Positions 23,650-34,847 are shown, counted from the first letter of the stretch. The stretch is 64,000 bases of DNA from Sequoia sempervirens (GCA_007258455.2 VDFB02000003.1:45381485-45445484); one strand, 5' to 3'. Notes: a model not told the origin generated them from the letters alone. A program made the numbers and translations.

Positions 23650-26640
23650 CAAATTGCACTACATGCTCAAAAGGAAAACCTATGGATCATAGACAACGAT
23701 TGCTCTAGCCACATAACTAGAGATTAAAGTAAGTTCATGAATGTCAAGAAATTTGAAGGTGGTTTTATGACCCTTGGAAATAATTCAATTTCCAAAATCT
23801 CCAATAAGGGTACTTTAAGTCTTGATGGTGGTAGAACAAAGACACATGATGTTTTATATGTTGAAGGCTTAAAGCATAATCTATTAAGTGTTAGTCAAAT
23901 GTGTGACAAATACTATAAGCTATATTTTGGTGCTAAAGGTTGTGAAATTAGGGAATCAAGTACTGGTGAACTAATTGTAGAAGGAAGAAGGACAAATAGT
24001 GGCATTTATCATCTTAGTGAGTTGAATGGACAAAGTTGTCTCACTGTGTAAAAAGATGAAAGTTGACTTTGGCACAAAAGGTCAGGATATATAAATTTTA
24101 ATGATATTGTAAAGGTTAGATAAAAAATGACTGGTCCAGGATATGCCAAAGATTAAGAAGCCTCAATCAACCAGCTGCAAGACATGTCATGAAGGGAAGC
24201 AAACAAGAAGAAAATATCCTACTAAGGATATTCCACATCAAAACCATTAAATCTGGTTCATACAAATTTGTGCAGACCAATGGGGACTAAAAGTCTACAA
24301 GGAGACATTATTTCATGATGTTCATTGGTAATTACACTAGGATGACTTGGATAACATTTTTGAAAGAGAAGTTAGAAGAATTTGAGAAGTTTAAGGAATT
24401 CAAGGCATTAATAGAGAATGAAACCAGAAGGTCAATCAAGGTGTTGAGATCAGATAGAGGTGGAGAATTTATTGTTGAGAAGTATGACAAATTCTGTGAA
24501 GAGCATGAGATCCATAGGCAATTTTTGGCCCCTAGAACTCCACACCAAAATGGAGTTACAAAAAGAAATAACCTAATTGTACATGACATGGCTAGGGCTA
24601 TGTTATGCCAAGAAAATTTACCGGATATGTACTGGAGAGAAGCTAGACAAATTATTGTGTACATTTTGAATAAGGTTCAAATATCAAGCACAAGATTGAC
24701 AAGACACCATATGAGCTATGGAGAGGAAGACCAACATTAGTAAGACACCTCAAAATATTTGATAGCAAGTGCTACATCAAGATAGATGAAGAAAATATGG
24801 GTAAGTTTGATTCTAGATTAGATAAAGGCATTTTTCATGGATATTCTTTAAGAAGTAAAACTTACAGATGTTATAACAAAACATTGAAGAAGATAGTAGA
24901 AAGTGCAAAAGTGAGAGTTGATGAGACTATTCAATCTATTAGTATTTTACAAGTAGAAGATGATGAAGAACCAATTCACAATAGTATTGAAGATTTAGAA
25001 GAAGTGGCTATAAAGACTCCAAAAAAGTATGTTCAGAGAAAACATTCTAAAGATCAGTTCATAGGAGACAAAGAAAGTGGGGTTTAGACCTGGAAGAGAC
25101 TTGAGAGAGCAAGTACACTTTGCATTATTGTCAAAGATAGAGCCTAAGTCATACAAGGAGGAAAGAAAAGAGAAAATTTGGATAGAAGCTATGGAGGAAG
25201 AACTAAATTAGATCATGAAGAATGAAACTTGGGAACTTGTCCCAAGACGTAAAGACACAAATGTAATTGGAACCAAGCGGGTGTTGATAAACAAGCTAAA
25301 TGAAGAAGGTGAAGTGATCTGGAACAAGAAAAGACTTGTGTGTAAATGGTATACTCAGGTTGAAGACATAGAATTTAAAGAGACATTTTCTCCGGTGGCA
25401 AGCCTAGAGACAATCAGGATGTTCTTAGCTCTTTCAACATTCAAGAACTTCAATGTATATTAGATGGATGTGAAGTCAACATTCTTGAATGGAAAACTAG
25501 AAGAAGAGGTTTACATTGAAAAACTAGAAGGATTTCAATGTTCTCACAATCTGGATTATGTTTGCAGATTGAAGAAGGCTTTGTATTGACTCAAACAAGC
25601 TCCCAAAGCTTGGTATTTGAGGTTGGATGGATACTTGTAGCAACAAGGATTTTAGAGAGGAAGTGCAGATAGTAATTTGCACATAAAAGCAGAAGGAGAT
25701 AAAATTTTGATAGCTATGGCCTCTATAGATGACATCATTTTTGGAGGTAGTAGTGAAGACATATGCAAGGGATTTTAGAAGGCAATGTAGAATGAATTTG
25801 AGATATCTATGTTAGGAGAATTATCTTTCTTTTGTGGGTTGCAGATTGTACAATCAGATAAAGGCATTTTCATTTCACAACACAAGTATATTAAGGAGAT
25901 GCTAAGTAAGTTTAGGATGGAATATCACAAACTGCTTGAAACACCTATGGTTACTAGATGCAAGTTAAGTAAAGATGATGAATCTACTATGATAGATCAA
26001 AATATGTATAGGTCCATGATTGGTAGTTTGTTGTATGTGACAACATCCAGACTAGATATTATGCAAGCAGTTGGAATGGTTGCCAGATTTTAAGAAGCAC
26101 CTAAAGAGGCTCATGTTAAAGTGGTGAAGAGGATATTTAGGTATTTGAAAGCGACTGGAGATTTTGGACTATGGTATCCAAAGAGCAAAAAATTCACTTT
26201 GACTGCATATACAAATGCAGATTGGGTCGGATGTGTTGATGACCAGAAGAGCACAAGTGGTGATGCATTCTTTCTTGGTGATAGTTTTGTGTCAAGGTGA
26301 GTAAGAAACAAAAATTGGTTTCCATATGATCTACAACAAAAGAAAAATACATTGCTACAACATTATGCTGCACTTAGGTGCTTTGGATGAAGCAAAATTT
26401 GAAGGAAATGAAGATTGAGTTTGATGAACCTATCACTATTCTTTGTGATAATTCCAGTTCCATAAATATTTCAAAGAATATGGTGGTGTACTCAAGAACA
26501 AAACACATTGCAATCAAGTATCATTTCTTGAGGGAAAAGGTTGAAAAGGAGGTAAGATTAGAATATGTTGATAAAAAGGAGCAAGTTGGATATATATTCA
26601 CAAAGACACTTCCTAAGGAGACATTTGAGTTTCTCTAGTA
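23650..26640 (+). pseudogene. copia pol remnant (PR-INT-RT-RNase H)
   Basis: The frame-interrupted polyprotein runs in copia order. The protease region near 23680 reads WIIDNDCSSHITRD, where functional copies have D-S-G, so the catalytic site is lost. Integrase follows (24315-24740) with LRSDRGGEF and PHQNGV. The RT region has TFSPVASLETIRMFLAL (25380-25440), then LKQAPKAWYLRLDGYL, and SIDDIIFGG near 25720 where YVDD is usual. RNase H and C-terminal signatures are YSRTKHIAIKYHFLREKV and YIFTKTLPKETFEFL (to 26638). Many TAG/TGA stops interrupt it. In live elements these enzymes cut the polyprotein, copy the RNA and integrate the DNA; this copy is dead. Confidence 0.88.
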
Positions 26641-27134
26641 GAAGTTGGGAGTTGTTGCTCACTCCTCTTGAATCAAGAGGATGCATAGGTTGAGGGGAGC
26701 TTGGTCTCCTTGTTGCAAGAAGGGTTGGTGGTCTTGCAAAAAGTGAAGCATGGACTTAGGGGAAGTCTATTTGGGAAATCGATTTCTAGATTGTATAGTG
26801 TACTGGAAAATGACTTGAAAGGAGGAGATTGGTGTGTTTGCAGAAGCCAATATTAGTGTTGGAATGTGGTGCCTCCTCGTAGGGGGAGAAAGTGTTGACC
26901 CTTTTGCATTGATGTCAAAGGGGGAGAGAGTGAACTCAAAATGTTGAATTAAGGGAATGTTGAATTGATAAAAAAGAATAATAATCTCAGAATGCTATAT
27001 CTTCCATAGGGGGAGAAAATGCTATAGAGAAGAAATCATTGAAAAAAGTTGGTTTGGTGGCCCAACAGTTCTGGTTAGTAGTTCTTTTGGTGGCCCAACA
27101 TTTTTCTATTTTCCATCAATGACAAGGGGAAGAT
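26641..27134 (+). other. Spacer between pol and 3' LTR with repeated PPT-like motifs
   Basis: Contains several purine motifs: TAGGGGGAGAAAGTG near 26880, AAAGGGGGAGAGAGTG near 26917, ATAGGGGGAGAAAATGC near 27008 and ACAAGGGGAAGAT just before the LTR at 27135. The last is the most likely polypurine tract. Repeated GGGGGAGA motifs in this position are typical of SIRE-type copia elements. No env-like frame was seen. Confidence 0.6.
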
Positions 27135-27945
27135 TGTTGAGCATATGTTATCATTGATGTCAGAGGTTGTAATCAATTGTTGTCAAAGGGTGTCAATGCT
27201 GTTAGATGTGAAGGTTGTCAAAGATGAATGGGATTGTAGTACTAGAATTGTCATTTGTCTTAATGTTCTAGAAGCATGTTTTTTATTAGTTGTGTAGGTT
27301 GTCTAATCAATCATATCATATATTAGGTAACATATCATAAGTTTTTTGAGGCATGATTGCCTTTCAATAGTTGGTGTGTATCATATGCTTATTATACCAT
27401 GTTGGGTATGTAGTTAGTATGTGTGTAGTGGTTTAGAAGTTTGTGCAAGGATATCTTTTGGGTAGAGATATTTCTCTCAAAATACAAATGTGGTTGGTAT
27501 TTCTTTTAGAAATGTAGTGTTGCTCTATGATTTGGGAGGAGAGTATGTCTACACTTGTTTTATCAGTTTCCTGAGTTTTCAGAGGATATGTTTAGTATGT
27601 AAGAAGTTTGGAGTGTCAAAAGGTTTGTCAACGTGCTTGAAGTTCAACACGTGTGCGGTAACGACTAATAGCATGCAAAATTAAAATATTGTGTATGGTG
27701 TTAGGATAGGGCCTACTTAAGGTTCATGTGGTGGCACATAACATCGAGTTCTTTTGGTGACAAGATTTTATGTTTGGACCATTGTGTTATATGTTTCATG
27801 TAATTTGAATTTAGGTCCACCTTATGTCATCCTAGCTCTTTGAAGATCCTTGGCCAACATGGAAGGGTGTTAAATATAATGTCATGTATATATTTCAAAA
27901 TGTTTAGATGCATTGTAAGTATCAGTTGAGGTGTAAGGAATGTCA
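27135..27945 (+). repeat. 3' LTR of the copia element, truncated
   Basis: Starts TGTTGAGCATATGTTATCAT and aligns with 19289-20086, then similarity stops abruptly after GTAAGGAATGTCA. About 566 bp of the LTR end is missing, with the right integration site. Deletion after insertion is the simplest explanation. Confidence 0.8.
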
Positions 27946-28479
27946 CCTAAAAGTTATAGAGCTCAATAATCTACTTGAAAGCACAAGGTAAATGAAAAAA
28001 TGACTTCTCATTAACCTATAACCCACTCAAGAACCCTAATTAACCTCCATTAATGACTCACTAAATGATCTGTTAGTCCACTTAAATGAATCAATGTATG
28101 TGACCAATGTGACAATCGAGGTGACAAGACATCATTGACATCAGGCTTTTGAGGGGATTTGCTTTAATGAATATTCCAACATGTGAAAGTCCAAATGGGT
28201 GACAACCAATATAGAGCGATGAACATGCATTGGATTTCAAGCCTGATCCACTTGGCATGCCAATATCAAGTAACCTGAAACTCTGACATTCGACAAAAAA
28301 AATAGAAGAAAGGGAACAAGGAAAGGAAGAAGGTAAGAAGGGAAAAGGAAAAGAGGAAAAAAGGAGAAAAAGGAAAAAAAGGGAACATAAAGAAATAAAA
28401 GACAACAAGGAAAAAAAATAAAATGGGGTGTGGGTGCCAGGCATGATGTTATTTATGTTGCATGCTCTTGTGTACCTTG
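27946..28479. other. Spacer with a long purine tract (28294-28433)
   Basis: No gene was recognised. About 140 bp from 28294 are almost pure A/G on the plus strand (GAAGAAAGGGAACAAGGAAA and similar), with only scattered pyrimidines. The minus-strand open frame over it is a Phe/Leu/Ser low-complexity shadow, not a gene. Such tracts can form triplex DNA; whether this one does is unknown. Confidence 0.7.
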
Positions 28480-29218
28480 TGTTAGGATTTGGTGCTGCAC
28501 ACCATTACATAAAATGCTATATTATAATGTTGTTATTAAATAATTATTCATTTGTGGTGCACCTAGGAGGTGTGTTTAGCCACATTAGGTAATTATTTGG
28601 GGCCACTTGTTAAGTTGTATTGTAACATTGGGTTATTATTTTATATGTGGGAGACATAGGATAATAATTTAATATTTGGGGAAAGTATTTGATAATGTGA
28701 AAACTTAATACCCAATATTAAATGAGGGTTCAATAGTTTTGTGTTGACATGGTTTTCAAGAACATGGTTTTATCTTACCACTTGGTTGTATTTGTGTGAG
28801 CTTTTGTCTATAAAAGAAAACACATTTCTAGTGGTTAAGGTTGGTTGGGTGAGTGGGTTGTCATTATTGATCCTTTCTAAGGATTGCATATGTGAATCAT
28901 AACATGGGATGTGTGGATTTATGCTTGGACACATGAAGGATGCATTGAAGAGGCTTGATGTTCAGAAGTATTCATGGTAACTTTGTAAATGCATGTATTT
29001 TTTTATTTCTGAATAATAGATGGCGTATGGATGCTTTTGGAGGCTAGGTTTTTCCCTCTTGAGGGTTTTCCCAAGGTATATCTTGCGTTATCTTGTAGAT
29101 TATCTATTTGATCTATGCATTATGGTTATTCTGTAAGCTTGTATGCATGATTTTCTCTCATGGAATTATGTAGGAAATGTATTAAATGAATTCGGCATTG
29201 ATACATTATTTCCTAACA
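28480..29218 (+). mobile_element. Solo LTR, 739 bp
   Basis: Starts TGTTAGGATTTGGTGCTGC and ends ...TTTCCTAACA, so the ends are the inverted pair TGTTAGG/CCTAACA. It is flanked by an exact 5-bp duplication, CCTTG (28475-28479 and 29219-29223). A TATA motif (CTATAAAAG near 28809) lies inside as expected for a U3. No internal region accompanies it, so it is a solo LTR left by LTR-LTR recombination. Confidence 0.85.
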
Positions 29219-29223
29219 CCTTG

Positions 29224-30904
29224 TTTGTGTAATTAACATTGTCCAACACAATAGCATCCTAATTTTAGAGGATTGTTTGCATACCTCAACTTGGTTTTGG
29301 CATATCCCTTCAATGTTCCTTTTCCTTCTCCATACATTACCATGTGTATGGTTGTAGGTTCATACACCCACTAAAGTGGGGGATAAATGTAATATCAAAA
29401 ATCATAGCCACCTCTGATTTCACACTAAGCATAGCCCTCAATTAGCATTTTGCTTTATTGTATGTGCTAAGTTCTTATTTTTAGACATGTCTTGATAGGA
29501 TAGGTTTTATCCTTGCTCTGAGGACTTTCCTCAAGAGAAGATGTGAGGTAGGATGTGCATGATAGTGTCTAGACCCATTTTCCCTCCAAAATTTGAATTA
29601 AGGTTGGTCCTTATGTGATTTAGAATATGACCTACTTGTTGGGATTTCTTAAACGATCACCCATTTTTGTAAATGTGTATATATATATTAACTCATTTCA
29701 CCATTTGAAAAGGTTAAGCTCTTTGGAGATTTGAATCCTTTGACAAGTGACAAAAACAATCAAGCATTTTTCTATCAAGAGTTTCAAATCTATATTCTTA
29801 ACTACAACAAGCTTAAATGTTTAATTAAAAGGCATCTTGTTTCTTTACCATTTATCTTATTCTATGCATTAATTTTTTATGAGAATTTAAAGGAGCCTTC
29901 TCCTTCACACTTGTGGATGATTTGTGAAGACATCATAGATCACACAAGGGTTTTCATACCTCTAAGGTAAGATTCAATTTCTAATTTACATGTTAGCCTA
30001 TGCTCCCCTAAGAGTAGACACTTTTATTTATCTCAACCTCTATTCCATCGAGAGAACACACTCTTTTCTCACCATGAAGTGAAAACACTTATATGGGGCT
30101 TGACTAAGGCAAGCCCCTATATAACAAAATAATTTCCCCCTCTTGTGTGCAATTTATTAGGTGGTTGTTGTTAAAGGGATATTTGAATATTGAATCTACT
30201 TGGAACCCTAACCCTAAATTTGTGCCTTACTTGCATGAATACATGTGAAGACTAGGGTTTGGCATATTCACAAGATCGTAAAACTAATCTAGATTGCAAT
30301 TGACAAGTGATAGATGTTAAATGCTTGTTGCACTTGGTCATACCTTCAAATCTAGATTTTTTCCCTCAAGACACTTATGCGACATGCTAGTGCCCTGCTC
30401 ATCTTTGCACACCCCATTTTTGGTGACAAATGCCCCTTTGTGTCTCTTTACCCACTCTGTGTTTAATTTCTACTTTATGTGCTTTGTGTTTGCGATCTCT
30501 ATAATTTGTTAAGAATTAGGGTTTTATATTCTCTTATTCTAAATATATCACATTGTATTCAATTCATCCTCTTTGCAATAAAAGATTTAGAACCCATGAC
30601 ATCTTGAATCCTTTTAGGTTGCTAGCCAAGCTTATCATACCCTTTCCAGTTTGTGTTTTAATATTTAGGAAGGAAGAGAGTTTGACTTGGGTTAACTTAC
30701 TAGTTAGTCTAGACCTTAATCCTCATTTTCCCCCTAAACAATAACTCGGTGCTTTTACCCTTGTCTTTAGTTGCAACAACATTGCTGAGTGTGAGTGTAT
30801 ATATGCTAGTTGGAGTAGCTATAAAGTTATCAATTGAAAATATCATTTAACTACCATTAGTTTTGAGGAGTAGAATTGAATTCTAGGTGCTAAAAGTGAC
30901 CCTT
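29224..30904. other. Non-genic stretch, possibly old LTR-element sequence
   Basis: No gene was recognised. AAGTGGGGGATAAATGTAATATC near 29374-29396 looks like a polypurine tract followed by an LTR start, but no partner LTR was found in the window. A short frame at 29731-29970 has no family features. TTTATATTCTC, AATAAAAG and similar signals occur but cannot be assigned. Confidence 0.4.
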
Positions 30905-31290
30905 GTGCCAACATCTAATAAAAGAAATTGCATTTTAAGATATCATCCTATAGTAGGAAGTAGATTGGCTACATGAAGCTGAAGGAAATATAATTTTTAT
31001 ATTATTAATTACAAAAGTAGACTATTTTACTTTAGCAACATGTACACAAGTAGTTTATTTAATAATACTTTTGTAATATCTAGGAAAACAAATAGATTGT
31101 ATGATAATACTTAGTGATAATGATGAAGCAATACAATTTTAAACAAAAATATAGTATTTCATGCAAGAATAAAATACATATAATTGGAGTATCATTATGT
31201 AAGAGAAATGGTGCTAAAACAAAATGTTGAAATTCAGTTTCGTAGGTTAAAACAATAATTGGAAAATATTATAACTAAATGAAAAAGATA
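30905..31290 (+). pseudogene. copia RNase H relic
   Basis: Read in frame with stops, the segment gives LATCTQVVYL, then YLGKQIDCMIILSDNDEAIQF, and then a decayed match to the FHARTKHIEVHYHF block. This is the conserved C-terminal RNase H order of plant copia polyproteins (ACTQVVWLRRIL, ILCDNxSAIxL, KHIDVRYHFVRE). It is separate from, and more decayed than, the element at 19-28 kb. No LTRs could be assigned. Confidence 0.6.
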
Positions 31291-31689
31291 ACAAATTTAA
31301 GTACGAAGAAAAAATTATAGATATATAAACTTGCCATCAAGTGAGATAATATAATTTAAAAAAAAAAAACTAATGAAACCAAATGATTAATAATAAAATA
31401 TCTCATTTCGTAATGAGATAAATTTTTTATCAAACTAGAATTATCTATACTCCATGAAATATTTTTTAAGTGTGAATAAGAGTACATAAATACTTCAACT
31501 AATATTATCTTTTACCTTTGATGCTAAAGCCATCTCCTTCCTTGTGCAACACGATAATACAATTAATGTGTCATCATCATGTTGTCATATTTTCATCTCC
31601 TTAGAATGCTTGACCAATATCATTTACTAAATATTGAATGTTGAGTGCTAAAACAATTTCAATCAAGAAACACTATCTATGACATCCCA
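31291..31689. other. AT-rich spacer
   Basis: Contains no recognisable gene. It probably includes the decayed 3' part of the copia relic. Confidence 0.4.
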
Positions 31690-32320
31690 AAATAGTCCAA
31701 TTAAAAAGCTCATAACTAGGTAAATAAATAAAGTTATTCAATCTCACTACTGAATGAAGTAAATAAAATGATAAAATTAACTCAAGATTGAAGGGAGCTT
31801 CATGAGAAACTTCCTTATTTGTTTCTACATATGGAAATGAAGAAAATGAAAAAAATCTCATTGCCTTTATTTTGTTTAAATTAACTCAAGATTAGAGAGC
31901 TTCACGAGAAACTTCCTTATTTGTTTCTACATATAGAAAAGAAGGAAATAAAAAAGAATCTCATTGTTTTTATACTATTATCTTGTTTTATTTTCAATAC
32001 TTTTCAATACTGATGTTACATAAGTTAAAAGCAATTTTGTTTTTTAGTTGCACACTATGTTTGGAATAAGTAAAAAACAAAATTGCTTTCACATGAGTGT
32101 TCAAAAATATTGAAAATAAAACACGACAATAGCACAAAGACAAGAATTCTTTTCCAGGAATCAAGCAAGTTGGCTCTCTTCGAAACAAACCAAGTAATCC
32201 TATAAGTCAAACCGTGTTTGTTCTTCGAAATAAATGAAAAGATGAATTCCATGTATAATCTGATAACTGCCTCTGCAACTTCCTACAACGTTCCACCAAC
32301 TTTCACCATTTTTTCCGCAT

Positions 32321-32326
32321 TTGACT
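32321..32326 (+). promoter_or_regulatory. W-box-like motif upstream of the peptide gene
   Basis: TTGACT matches the TTGAC(C/T) core recognised by plant WRKY factors and lies about 130 bp upstream of the start codon. A weak TATA-like sequence (GATATTTAAACTC) follows near 32347. One hexamer is weak evidence; regulation by WRKY proteins is only a suggestion. Confidence 0.25.
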
Positions 32327-32454
32327 TCAGACGCGGTAAACGGACTGATATTTAAACTCATCAATGTTCCCGATTTCACATAATTTAAGTTTTCTCCTCA
32401 TATGCTCTTAAAAGAAGCTGATACATAGTTTTCTCTGAATAGGAGACACTCAGA

Positions 32455-32873
32455 ATGGTAGTAATAATGAAGGCTGTGCGTGGTTTCCTTGTGGTAGTGT
32501 TTTTCTGCTTACTTATTATATCCACCCTTGCCCTGCCTGCACGACCTACCCCTTATATAACACAGGGAGAACAAGTAAGTGCCAATCTTTACGCCTCAAA
32601 TAATAGAAATGTTTCTGCCATATTGTTGATTTACAGGTAGTCTTTTCAAATTTCTTAAATATATATACCCTTGTGCTCTACGTGATTTTCTTTTCTTCGC
32701 TCCCGGAATACTGTAAGGATCGTACAAGAGCAGCGTTAACTTTTTTATTTTTAATGTAATCAACTTTTAATGTTTAGTATTTTCTGTTTTGATTGCAGAG
32801 AAAACTGATGAAGCGCCGCCTACTTCCCAATTCTCCCAAGGGTAATAAAGGAAACGGTCCGCACTATCATTAA
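32455..32873 (+). CDS. Two-exon gene for a 64-residue putative secreted peptide
   Basis: Exon 1 is 32455-32574 and exon 2 is 32799-32873. They are joined in phase 0 by a 224-bp intron with consensus borders (CAA|GTAAGT and TGATTGCAG|AG). The product begins with a basic n-region and a strong hydrophobic core (FLVVVFFCLLIISTLALPA), typical of a secretory signal peptide. A short spacer follows, then the basic motif KRR (residues 45-47) and the tail LLPNSPKGNKGNGPHYH. This layout matches plant post-translationally processed peptide hormone precursors. The SPKG...G.H pattern recalls PIP and CEP peptides but fits neither. An alternative start is Met5 (32467). AATAAA at 33229-33234 could end the transcript. 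Copy B keeps only about 45 bp of exon 1. The peptide family is not recognised and expression is unproven. Confidence 0.6.
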
Positions 32874-33499
32874 TCAGTAGATTTAAATTGGAGAGAGGTC
32901 GTAGAATGGTATATAGTTACGATTTAATTCCATTTTGATAGCTAACTAGTTGGTGGATGCTTTGCAAAATGAGGGTTTTTCCACGTAATTTCCTGTTTTT
33001 CTGCATGGCTGGTGTGAAGAGTTAAGCAACGAAGGTGGGCTGATTCGGCGCAGTCTATGCACCCTTCGCGATGGTGTTACAGATGTGCCCATACTATAAT
33101 TATTACTCCCAGTTAACTCCATGTTCGTTGGATCATCAAAATTTTTATTGGATTGTAGTGGTGTTACAGAATGGCTTAAGAAGCAAAATGTAAAAGCTTA
33201 TGTATTTAGCCATTTTTCTGTGAAGTATAATAAATTTGTCAAAAAATTATTGGATTGTAGTTATATATGATAACTTATTAAAAATAAAATATATCTTGAT
33301 ACATTTGAATGAATATCCGTAAAAAAATCACGTATAACCTCAATTTTAATGAATGTGAAAAATCATTTAATCTTATAATATTTATATTCTTTCATACCTG
33401 CAATAAACAGTTTTATCGATTAGAGAAGGCGCAGTCATGTGCATGATTAAATTTTCACATTTTATATACACAAGTGTGATTTAAAATAAAATTTTCATG

Positions 33500-33760
33500 T
33501 TTGGCCGCCAAATACATGAGATAACCATAGGCCACCAGCAGAAACAAATTCCCAAGAGCAGTCGTAGTGCAGGGCAAGAAACCGTATGCTTCATCACAAC
33601 TGCTACTCCCAAGATCTCCAAACAGAAAACACCTTTGCTATAAATCCCTCTGAAATCTTGCCCTTCACTCTATCCGACACCAGATTTTCTCCGCGATCGA
33701 GTCCCGCAGTCGATTTCCTCAAAAGAAATCCGCCTTTCCCAGCGCACAACAATGATAAAT
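33500..33760 (-). pseudogene. Na/Ca exchanger-family fragment (copy A)
   Basis: On the minus strand the sequence encodes CDEAYGFLPCTTTALGNL followed by FLLVAYGYLMYLAAK. This closely resembles the N-terminal part and first membrane segment of plant CaCA-family exchangers with EF hands (NCL type, where CEQTYGFLPC-like sequence precedes the first helix). An 8-bp deletion relative to copy B breaks the frame upstream, and a further 15-bp deletion lies between GCGC repeats. Homology stops after LAAK, so no exchanger core or EF hand is present. It is a truncated first-exon relic. Confidence 0.65.
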
Positions 33761-34238
33761 CCTTTCAGATCTACTTGAAAATTGGTTCAACCTAGAACTT
33801 CGCCAACCTAATGAAATGCATTGCTTTTGCATGATGACAAAATAAATAAATTTTGTAACATTTATGTGGCCATCGAAGTCGACAGACGGTAAAGTTAAAA
33901 AAGGTGCCGTTAGGGGAAGTAAAATACGCTGGCGAGTCGTGTTCGCCCACAGTTACCTGATCGACTGATAAGGATACAGACGAAATATGTGTAGGATAGC
34001 CCAGATGTGAAGCGACGACTATTTGGTAGCCGATAACAGCCACGGGTAAACAACTAACCGTAAATCGTTTCACGTTTAGCTGTTTGCAGTGTGAGACAGG
34101 TTTACGGTTCAAAGTGTATTCACATTGAATATAGTCTATCGGTTAACTAGACAACAAAATATTATTCATTATCGCCATCATATCTATCTTATTACATAGT
34201 CTATATAGAAAACGTCGAGAGATATCGATTGTAGGAAT

Positions 34239-34634
34239 TCATTCTGAGCTAATGACAATAATTTTGTTTGGATGATGCACACGTAGGTGCTCATCTTCCG
34301 TTTTAGTTTTCTTTGGCAGGTTGCTAGTACTGTGCCCAGTTGATACAGATCTAGAAAGAATTGGTTCCCTTGTTTTAGTTCTTGACGTGGATGGTTGATG
34401 GGCTAAGTCCGCTACAATACTTGCATGAAACTTTTTAGCTTGCTTCAGCTCTGCTTTTTCATCTTTGATTTTGGTCATCATGTGGGAGAAAGATTCGTCA
34501 TCTCGAAGCCAGCTTTCCCCATCAACGTTTTTCCCTTCCATAGTTTTTGCGAGAGCTGCCCACTCCTTTTTAGCTTGTAGGTATCTTTTGTTTCCGGTGA
34601 TAGACTTCCTTGTAGTCTGCTTGGTGCAAACCAT
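34239..34634 (-). CDS. 131-residue ORF with histone H3-tail-like N terminus
   Basis: The minus-strand ATG at 34634 opens a 131-codon frame beginning MVCTKQTTRKSITGNKR. After Met removal, T3-K4-Q5-T6, R8-K9-S10 and G13 coincide in position with the histone H3 tail (ARTKQTARKSTGG). At nucleotide level ACCAAGCAGACT-CA-AGGAAGTCT is also H3-like. The rest is not histone. Residues 51-70 are a charged predicted helix (MMTKIKDEKAELKQAKKFH). A Ser/Thr-rich stretch with PKKTK (107-111) follows, and the protein ends IIVISSE, which fits a SUMO-interacting motif. No histone fold is present. The ORF is somewhat GC-richer than its surroundings. The open frame continues upstream without another ATG. It could be a free-standing gene, an exon of a larger one, or part of a mobile element; the family is not recognised. 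Confidence 0.5.
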   Translation of the reverse strand: MVCTKQTTRKSITGNKRYLQAKKEWAALAKTMEGKNVDGESWLRDDESFSHMMTKIKDEKAELKQAKKFHASIVADLAHQPSTSRTKTREPILSRSVSTGHSTSNLPKKTKTEDEHLRVHHPNKIIVISSE

Positions 34635-34847
34635 TTCAGGCACAGGGTTTCCAAATGTTAGTGTCAAAGTTTAGAACACTTCATTGACACAATGGCCGAA
34701 GAAAAAATGTTAGAATACTTATCGCTCCAAATCCTCAGACTATAAGTCCTATACATCTATGGCTTATATTGAAAAACCTTAATGTTTGTGAAAAAGTTCT
34801 CCTAGAGATTGGGTTAAGCTCAATTCAAAGCAAATGTGCAATGGCAG

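Larger units (their letters stand above)
19289..27945 (+). mobile_element. Decayed Ty1/copia retrotransposon, SIRE/Maximus-like
   Basis: A 5' LTR, PBS, gag with CCHC zinc knuckles, protease, integrase, reverse transcriptase and RNase H remnants appear in copia order, followed by a 3' LTR that stops short. The domain order (integrase before RT) defines copia. Several GGGGGAGA motifs between pol and the 3' LTR, and a gag with more than one zinc knuckle, resemble the SIRE/Maximus lineage; that assignment is inference. Every reading frame carries stops. A 1.1-kb inverted-repeat element is inserted in gag. No target duplication can be checked because the right LTR is truncated. Confidence 0.85.

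Noticed and set aside
28091..28444. 117-codon minus-strand frame with many F, L and S
   Set aside because: It is the complement of a purine tract and has no family features.
29374..29400. Polypurine tract plus LTR start (TGTAATATC)
   Set aside because: No second LTR, PBS or target duplication was found to support an element.
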